Source: Theobroma cacao | Lineage: Eukaryota > Streptophyta > Magnoliopsida > Malvales > Malvaceae | Assembly: GCF_000208745.1 (NCBI RefSeq) | Contig: NC_030858.1 | Location: 8,690,591 to 8,754,590, forward strand | Reading direction: 5' to 3' | Length of the DNA stretch: 64,000 nucleotides | Part shown: positions 56,701-64,000 of the stretch, one piece after another | Position numbering within the stretch: the first letter of the stretch is position 1 | Layout of the letters: the number at the start of each line of letters is the position of its first letter | Notes under the pieces: model-generated | Seen by the model: the letters and a program-made list of their open reading frames with translations, nothing else | Databases searched by the model: none | Told to the model about the DNA's origin: nothing | Made by a program: the position numbers and the translations under genes

Positions 56701-58550
56701 TGATAAGAGGTTGCAAGTGTCAATGCATGATGCCAACATTCTAATAACTCTATTATATAGAGTTATTTTGCCATATGTTGAGTAATAAAATGGCCAAGTC
56801 TTTGAGTTTAGGCAAAGTTGTAAGTAGTTTTTTTTTTTCTTTAATTAGTTAACTCATTATTAAACTAGTTTATTTTAGGTTATTTTAGTTCTTTTATATG
56901 GTAAAAATGCCTATTTTTAGCTATGGCTAATTTAGTTCCTATGTTTTCAAGGTCCTTAAAAGAGAAGGGGTCAAGTGACAAGGAATTACACAAGTTGACC
57001 TGGTGCAGACTTCACTAAACATGCAATGGTTTTTCAGACATAACTCAAGCTATAGAAGTCCAATCAATGTAATTCTTAGACCATGGGAAAGATAAGAGGA
57101 AGGGTTATAACTTTCATGCTTATCACTTTGTCCAGTTCTGATCCAAGTATAGTCAAAATCGCATTAGAAGTAACTTGACTATAGTAACTCTGCACTAGGC
57201 AGCTTGAAGGAAGAAAACATGGAAACAGCAAGCACAACGGTGTAGCACTACCCCCTACCAAACAGAACCTCCAGTGCTGTAACACCAAGCTCTCAGTGCT
57301 ACAGTGCTATCCAGCACTACAAACATGACCTTTGGCAATGAACTTAACGCAACAGTGTTAAACCCCCAATGCTACAACGCCAAGTTAAGTAATGTGGACC
57401 CTCCGATTTTTCAAAACAAAGGGTAACTTTTAAAAGTTATAAAAGAGAGTTTTTTTTTTTTTAGGGAAAAGGAAAAGGGAAGAATGGGAACAGCTTATCA
57501 TCAGAAATAGAAAAAAGTTAGGGATTTGGTTTACGCAAAAGAGGAAAAAGGAGAAAAGAAGTGAAGGATTTTCTTGGGAGCTGTATCATCCACATCAGCT
57601 TACTTTTCTCACACTAGTTTCATCTCTTTCTCTCTCTCTCTCTTTCTTTTATTTACTGTAGAAATGTTTTCTGAAAATATTGAGTTTTGTATTAAATATG
57701 TTGAACTAAATTTCTATTCCTAAGATTGTGGTTAATCTCTACTTATAGTTTGGATACTTTCATTTCCTTTTACTCAATATTAATGGGTGTTATGTTGTTT
57801 ATTTCAAATCAATACTTGTTGCTTCTACTTGTTTGATCAACAATTAGATTGAGTTGAGTCTCTTAATGCAACTTGACAAAGGAAATTTAGAATAGACTAA
57901 GGATTTGAATAACATATGTTCACTTCACTTAGAGCATAGGTGATTTGATTAGTATTTAGGATAGAAATATACCTAAATACCATATGCAGCCAATATTAGG
58001 GTATAAGCTTATTGAACCTACCTTAATTAATCTATATAGACATATGAAAAATTAATTAATATAGGTATGTTTACAATATCTCAACAAAGAATTGTAGATA
58101 AATTTAGACTCTAAGCTAGCAACCAACCCATTGATATAAGTATAAGGAGTGAAATTAAATCCAAATAAAAAGTAGAGTACTTCCACAATCCTAGGCTCCA
58201 TTTTGCTGAACTTCTAGAAATTCCTTAACATTAATTCATTAGTTTTGCTTGTTACTTTAATTTCAGTTTTAATTAATTTTTAAAATTAGATTTACTTGGA
58301 CAAAATTAGGGTGCTAAATTTTAGTAATTAGCAAGAGTTTTGATACAATTCCCTGAGGAGACGATACTTACTTACTATTATACTACTTGTGCAACACGTA
58401 CGCTTATGTGTGTGTGGAACCAACAACACATTCTAATATCTTCCACTACCCCTATTTTTCTTGTTATTAATACGGAATCACTTTTTTACTGCAAGTTCCA
58501 CATACCTTTTTTGCAATGCTATCTTCAAAGGTGGAGAGAGAGGGGTGGCG
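56700..58550 (+). mobile_element. Possible Ty3/gypsy LTR and leader remnant
   Basis: The region reads like a retrotransposon 5' LTR and untranslated leader. There is a purine-rich then CT-rich transition (57460-57660), and then a phrase near 58340-58400 (ttccctgaggagacgatact, then tactacttgtgcaacacgta) that recurs in the leader of plant gypsy elements ahead of gag. No gag or pol frame follows, and the similarity is from memory of the sequence style, so confidence is low. Confidence 0.3.
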
Positions 58551-58849
58551 GTTAGTTTTTAATTTTTTTATTTTTATATGTATAAAAGTCAACAAAATAT
58601 AACTTTGTCACCCCTAAATAAATTAAAAGAGTTGATTTAGAGTAGTGGTACTTAACTTAATCTGAATTTTGAATGCCTAGATTCAATCCCTTTTAGGTCC
58701 AAACTTTGAAATTATTTTTCTTGTTTTCCTTTTTTCCTTTAGCTCAAATTTTGAAATTATTTTTCTTTTCTTTTTTTTTCCTTTTTGCCTTAGCTTTTCT
58801 AGGCCCAAGTTTTGGAATTATTTTTCTTTTATTTTTTCTCTTTTTTTTT

Positions 58850-59035
58850 AACTCATCTTTTGATCTTAAAGATAGATTTAATTATTCAAGATTGATGACA
58901 TTGAACTTGATATTATGCGAAATCCATGTTCTTTTTTCTTTTTTTTCCTTAACTCATCTTTTGATCCTAACGATGGATTTAATTGTTCAAGATTGATGAC
59001 ATTGAACTTGATAATATGCGAGATCCATGCTTGCA
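58850..59035. repeat. Two-copy direct duplication, about 100-bp period
   Basis: The block from ctcatcttttgatcttaaag to attgaacttgatattatgcg (58850-58930) is repeated from 58951 with about six differences. A third, partial copy of its end (ttgaacttgatattaggc) starts near 59147. The preceding 58700-58850 also contains repeated 'ttgaaattatttttctt' phrases. It lies directly upstream of a hAT remnant and partly overlaps what would be its coding region. Confidence 0.75.
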
Positions 59036-59139
59036 AAGTGTTTCAACTTTCTCAGAGCTATGCCAATTAATGTTAAATGCAAAAAAATCATTTGTATATT
59101 TTCTTCTAGATCATTTAATTGCATATAAAATATGAATTG

Positions 59140-59475
59140 GAGTATTTTGAACTTGATATTAGGCAAAATCCATGTTTGTAAAGGGTTTCAACTCTTTCAG
59201 AATTATGCCATTTAATATCAAAGGCAGAAAAATCAATTATATATCCTTTTCTAAATTGATTGATTCAACTTATCTTAACTCTTCCAGTTTCTATAACAAT
59301 TACAGAATGCACATTTTCAATTACCAAAGTTGTAAAGATGAGATTACGTAATAAAATGGAAGATGATTTTCTTACTAGTTCACTTATCCTTTACATTAAG
59401 AAAAAGATTGTTAACATCATTGACACGGGTTTAGTCATAAATGAATTTGAAAGTATGAAAGCACATCGAGCATAG
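59140..59475 (+). pseudogene. hAT dimerisation domain remnant (ZMYM1-like)
   Basis: The plus strand reads FELDIRQNPCL, a stop, RVSTLSELCHLISK and IYPFLN, a stop, then LIQLILTLPVSITITECTFS with KVVKMRLRNKMEDDFLTSSL, and ends VINEFESMKAHRA at 59475. This is the C-terminal dimerisation domain of the plant hAT subfamily annotated as zinc-finger-MYM-type-1-like, where the usual core is LPVSVATAER(S/T)FS. The two stops upstream and the absence of the N-terminal TTF/DUF4371 region show it is a truncated relic. It is a different hAT lineage from the minus-strand one at 26-28 kb. Confidence 0.75.
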
Positions 59476-59479
59476 CTTA

Positions 59480-61310
59480 CGATGTCTAATGTGAAAATCT
59501 AATGTCAATTTTTCTTTCTACTTTATATCTATTTATGCTGGTGAATCTGAAAATTTATATTTAAATTGTTAATAAAATTTTATATTATAATTTAATTTTA
59601 TTTCAAAAATGATTAATTTTTTGCTCCAAATCGAATCATTAACCCAATTCATGACGTTGTATGATTACTCCACACCCCTCATATGAAATCCTGGATCCAC
59701 CACCAGCTATCCTTAAAACCAAAACCATACACCTAGAATTCAGCGTGTAACATGTCAGTTCTCCGTGTGTGTTAACACATCAGTTCTCCCCATGCACTTT
59801 GAAACTCCACGATTAAAACATTAGCACTATGATAAGGGATGATCGAGGCCAAACCAATATCAGGTTGCATAGGATTAACAAAATTCTATGGTGGCGAGGT
59901 CCGATAGCTAACTTGATCCCTTAAAGTTTGACCTCTGTTTCAATCCCTTGTATTTGAGACTAGGAGGTGGAGGGTAATGACAACCCCTTTAAAATTTTTG
60001 AAAATTTTTATTTTATATATATATATATATATATATATTTTAATAGCCCCTTCAAAATTTTTAGAATTTTTATTTATTATATATTTTTTAATAGCTTTCT
60101 TAAAATAAATTTTTTATTTAATATTAATAAAAATAAAAAATAATAAAATGACCTCATAAACCTTACTTAACTTTATCATAATTTAAGGTTCTTCACACCT
60201 CTTTCTCCCTCTTTTTTTTTTTTCTCTTTCTCTTCTTTTTTATGCTTTTATTTTTACTTTAGTCTTTTCTTTATAACTCACAATTAAAACACACTTTATT
60301 CCTCCAAAGACTTTTTGAGTTTGAATAAGGAATGACGAAGACCACTCACTACTATTGTATTAAATTAAGAAAATGTAAAATTTTTTTATCTTAATCTTTC
60401 TATTTATATTATTTAACTATTTATATATTTAATCATTATGTGAAATCTTGTATATCGTATTTAACTATTTATATTTTATACATTATAGTTTTATATTTAA
60501 TACTTTAAGTTTAAATAGAAATAAAATAAGAATATTAGACCTGGCTACACATTGGTTAGGAGATGGTCTTAGGTTTTTTTTTTTTATGTTAATGGTCTCA
60601 TGTGCTACCTTTTTTTTTTTGTGGCATTTTTTTTCTCTTTGAGCAGCCATCAAGTTTTTCGAGTGGCTTTTTTTGTGTAATTGTATAAGTTTTCACACCC
60701 ATATCGGGTTCAGGTGTCTTTGATCAATCAGAGATTCAATAAAAATTACACTTTTCAAAAAACAAATTCAAGTTTGATTAAAGTACGAGTAAGTTGAAAC
60801 AATTGACAAATTTAAAAAAAAAATTATGCAAATCATCTAAATAATTTTTCTACACTTAAGCCATCAAGTCTCAATGTTTCAAATCATGAATAAGATCAAT
60901 ATGAATCAAAACATCCTAAGCTCAAATTTGAAAAAATGGATGCTTTTCAGGTAAAATTCAATCTTATAAAATTATTGTACGTCTTTCTTTTCTTATTTTC
61001 TTTTGATTTATATGTTATATAAAATTCTTATTTATCATGAATCTTATGATTATTTTTTAAATTCGACATCTTAGTTTTAAAAATTTTTAACTTTTATATC
61101 TTTTTCATCTTTGGCTCCCAACAAAAGTTAATTAGCTCCGCCCCTATTTGAGACTAAGCATTGATTAAATTAAACATGTTTCATCAAGAAAATAATATTT
61201 TAATAATAATTTTATTATTTTTGATTTGCTTGTATAGAGATGTTTACTAACTCCAAAGATTTTGCTAAGATAAATGCATTATCTATGACAGAGCAAGAAA
61301 TAATGATAAC
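59480..61310. other. AT-rich spacer, no gene seen
   Basis: Contains a short AT microsatellite (60016-60040), a CT-rich patch (60200-60250) and T runs near 60570-60630. 60530-60780 has a LINE-3'-end-like look (acttttcaaaaaacaaattc) without supporting frames. Confidence 0.45.
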
Positions 61311-61315
61311 GTGTA

Positions 61316-61355
61316 CATAACTACACGGAAGGCATCATAACTACACGGAAGGCAT
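61316..61355. repeat. Perfect 20-bp tandem duplication
   Basis: cataactacacggaaggcat occurs twice head to tail with no mismatch. Confidence 0.95.
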
Positions 61356-61758
61356 CATCCATATATGCTTCATATGATCTGATAGCATCACAAATCCAAC
61401 AAACTACAAGGCATGGCATATTGGCATGTTGTGAAATTACGAAAAGCATATTTCTTTTAAAAAGCAGTCAAATCCTTTATTCCCTCCAGGTTTAATGAAC
61501 GTTTATACTTTGCTCTTAAAAAAAAAAAAATGCTTTTCTTTGTCCCTCATTTGTTTTCTCAGTAATCATAGACAGTTCAGTTTCTTTGTTGGCCTCTGCA
61601 CCGTTACTTATTGTTCTTATTGTCAAAGTAAATCGGGAATCATGATCCTAAATCTTTCATGGGCCATTCAATTTTTTATGCTGTCCCAGCAGTCAGTCAC
61701 TGTAATTGCCGCAGATTTTCAAAAGCAATGTGATGTTGTCAAGATACTCACAAGGCAA

Positions 61759-62067
61759 TCAGGATCGGTTTGTGTTGTTTAAACGATTCAAAGTGAGAGT
61801 TGCCCACCAAGTTTGCATTTTAGTCAAACAATACCTTGGTGACTGGTGAGACTTCCAAAAAGCCGGTGCTAGATGCTCCTTATTGTCGTCTGATGTTTCT
61901 TCTGTTGCGAGATGTGCCCAAGCCCTTTGAACCTTTTTGCATATGGTATAGAAAACTGATGTCATGACATTAAGATTACAGTATAAAATCATTTGCATAC
62001 CTACTTCATGAAAGCAGCAAAATCGGACGAAATGATTCACAGAGGCTTGAGAAACTGTATTATGCAT
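61759..62067 (-). CDS. Unrecognised open frame, 102 codons
   Basis: I do not recognise this protein. The minus-strand frame from an ATG at 62067 has a balanced composition (several W, H, C and charged residues: KKVQRAWAHLATEETSDDNK, FWKSHQSPRYCLTKMQTWW), unlike the low-complexity frames around it. The surrounding 61600-62250 is the GC-richest, most complex stretch at this end of the window. A good donor (GAAGTAG|GTATGC) lies inside near 61999, so the frame could be two exon fragments, or merely chance. No signal peptide, membrane span or known domain is seen. Confidence 0.2.
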   Translation of the reverse strand: MHNTVSQASVNHFVRFCCFHEVGMQMILYCNLNVMTSVFYTICKKVQRAWAHLATEETSDDNKEHLAPAFWKSHQSPRYCLTKMQTWWATLTLNRLNNTNRS

Positions 62068-62069
62068 TG

Positions 62070-64000
62070 GGCAGTATGTGAATTTGCTGCCCTACAATCA
62101 AATTTTGTCAAATGAAATTCTCATTCCGGAGAATGGGAACATCTTTTGCCAGACTACCACGTTAAGGGTGGCCAGAAAAAGACTACCACGTTAGGCTGTT
62201 CAGAATCAGGCCCATTATCCGCCGTATCCTTGTGATTCTTGTCTGTCAAGTTGCCCACCGTTAAACTAGTCAATGGCTCGTAGCATCAATTTTCTTTTTC
62301 TTTTATAAAAAAGATTTAAAATTTAAAATTACATTCAGATATTATTTAAAAGTTTTTTTTTTTCATCAAAAAATTTTTTTATGTCAAATATATCGTTTTC
62401 TCTTTTCTTTTCTTTCTTGAGAAATTGAAGTATCATAGTTCGATTGCTTACTAGATCAACAAAAATCTAATATTATTATTATTTTATAAATTTGAGAGTT
62501 GTTCTGTTTTTTTATGAATTTATTTGATTTTAACATCTAAAATCGTCAAAATTGATTTGTTTCATTTTAGTTTATTATGTGATTGAAGATGGCATGAATA
62601 CCCTATATGGTAATTTTAACTAAAATTAAATCTTGTACAATTTATTTTGTTAAACAACTTACCATACAATTTTAACTTAATTTTAAAAGCTATTATTTTT
62701 TATAAGAACTTCATAATAGCTTTTAAGTTAAAAAAAGTTACCAAACATGCTCTTACTCTCTTAAATCTATTTGTCATTTGAAATTACATAAAATAACCCA
62801 AATTCTCGTAAATCAAAACTCTAGACAGCTTGCACATCATTCACAAAAATGACCATATTTTAAGTTATGAAACTCAAAATCAAGATTCGTTTAATGTGTT
62901 GGAAACTTAATAAGCTATCTATTCATATAAATCTCAACACTTAATTCACTATAGGAAAAGTGCAAAAAATTTTCAAAATTGGCCCTAGCATTGTGTTTAC
63001 AAAAAAAAAAAATCATATCTTTACATAAGAAACTAAATCCACTTCCGTTTGGTTTATTAGAAAATAGACTTATATAGCTTTCCAACCATATATGACTCAA
63101 ATAGCAAAACTTGCATAAATCGATACAGAACTAAACTTAAACTAACATTACAATATACAAAACTCAATTTTTTTAACAAATTTCCTTTTTAATATTAATT
63201 CAAATTCTTCGAAATTAATCAAATATTTTTCTTTAATTTAAAAAATGATTTTTACTCACCTAATGATGGTAAATCCAACAATAGCCTTTAATTATTTATT
63301 ATTCAAGTTGCTCTTAAAAATCTCCAAATCTTACACAAAAATATACATGTGGACTTTTCTTCTTAGCTATAGGTTTTTTCACTAAAGTAGCTACCTATGT
63401 TTAGATGATATATTTATATTATCTGACATATATAAATATAGGTTTTTTCACTTGAGATATATCAGACCTTAACTCAAATATTTTTTGGGTCGGGGTTTTA
63501 CATCATTATGAAGAAGGGAAGCAAACAAGGGACCCAACCCTGATGTAAGACCTTTGTCCTTTAAAAATGAGAAAATGCCCTGACATTTCTCTCCTATTTA
63601 TGCGCCATCTTCTTCCCTATTTCCATTCCTGACACGCATAACAATATCCTAATTTGCTATAATTTAAAAAATGATTAACTAATGTATCTGATTAAACACT
63701 TATCAAATAAAAATGATCGAATAAAATTTTAAAAGTTCTGTTTGAATTGGGTTCCTTTTTATGTTTGTCTTCTTCGACTTCAAGCTTGAGCTTGAAGAAA
63801 TGTTCAACTTCAATACATTCAAAATTTTGATTGGATTGTAGTGTGAAAACCACAAAGACCATCTTAACAATTGTGTATTGAGTAGGGTTTTTTTTTTTTT
63901 TTTTAAAGTTAAGCGTCAATTGTCTTCCTTGCTATTTCATCTAGAAGTTTTAGTGGGAGCTGATCGAGAAGGATGTTCTTCTAAATTTTTTCTCTTTTGT
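62070..64000. other. Spacer, no gene seen
   Basis: A near-duplicate phrase 'agactaccacgtta(a/g)g' occurs at about 62151-62167 and 62181-62197. The rest is AT-rich; taccaaacatgctctta near 62740 resembles a MITE edge without a partner. No gene. Confidence 0.4.

Overview
This is nuclear DNA from a flowering plant, almost certainly a eudicot. The evidence is AT-rich spacers, genes split by short GT-AG introns, plastid and plant-only gene families, and spacers filled with CACTA, hAT, LINE-L1, MITE and LTR debris. A rosid of the Malvales type is possible but is only a guess from the style of the repeats. There are two assembly blemishes: a 43-base N run at 2196-2238 and a single N at 54446.

Four genes can be modelled exon by exon with intact reading frames: (1) a small secreted EG45/plant-natriuretic-peptide-like protein (minus, 11902-12419, 2 exons, 137 aa); (2) a type-III 1-deoxy-D-xylulose-5-phosphate-synthase-like protein, DXS3 (plus, 17901-23532, 10 exons, 713 aa), with several canonical catalytic residues replaced; (3) a borate exporter of the BOR4-BOR7 type (plus, 38074-42730, 13 coding exons, 666 aa); (4) an AKT1-type inward-rectifier K+ channel (minus, 44158-51027, 12 exons, 908 aa), including a 33-nt exon followed by a GC-AG intron. 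BOR and AKT1 are convergent, with 1.4 kb between their stop codons, so the right-centre of the window is an island of mineral-nutrient transport genes.

Layout. 1-3.7 kb: promoter-like sequence, then the decayed 3' half of a CACTA (En/Spm) transposon ending in an array of inverted short repeats. 3.7-9.9 kb: repeat-rich, with a MITE half, a Ty3/gypsy gag scrap, a palindromic TATCGATA array, a three-unit 450-bp tandem array, a second CACTA terminus and a minisatellite. 10-17.9 kb: EG45 gene, AT-rich spacer and an intact long-TIR element. 17.9-23.5 kb: DXS3. 24.3-34.9 kb: transposon island with a TIR MITE, a dead hAT transposase, and a nearly full-length dead LINE sitting inside a second copy of the 13.9-kb TIR element. 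36.7-51.4 kb: BOR and AKT1. 51.7-56.1 kb: a second dead LINE split by a 2.97-kb solo LTR whose removal restores the LINE frame. 56.7-59.5 kb: gypsy-leader-like DNA, duplications and a hAT C-terminal remnant. 59.5-64 kb: mostly AT-rich spacer with one unrecognised open frame.

The most interesting points are the non-canonical DXS3 active site, the AKT1 micro-exon/GC-AG intron, and the two nested insertions that can be read directly in the sequence. I did not find a new multi-gene system. No rRNA, tRNA, CRISPR array or organelle insertion was recognised.
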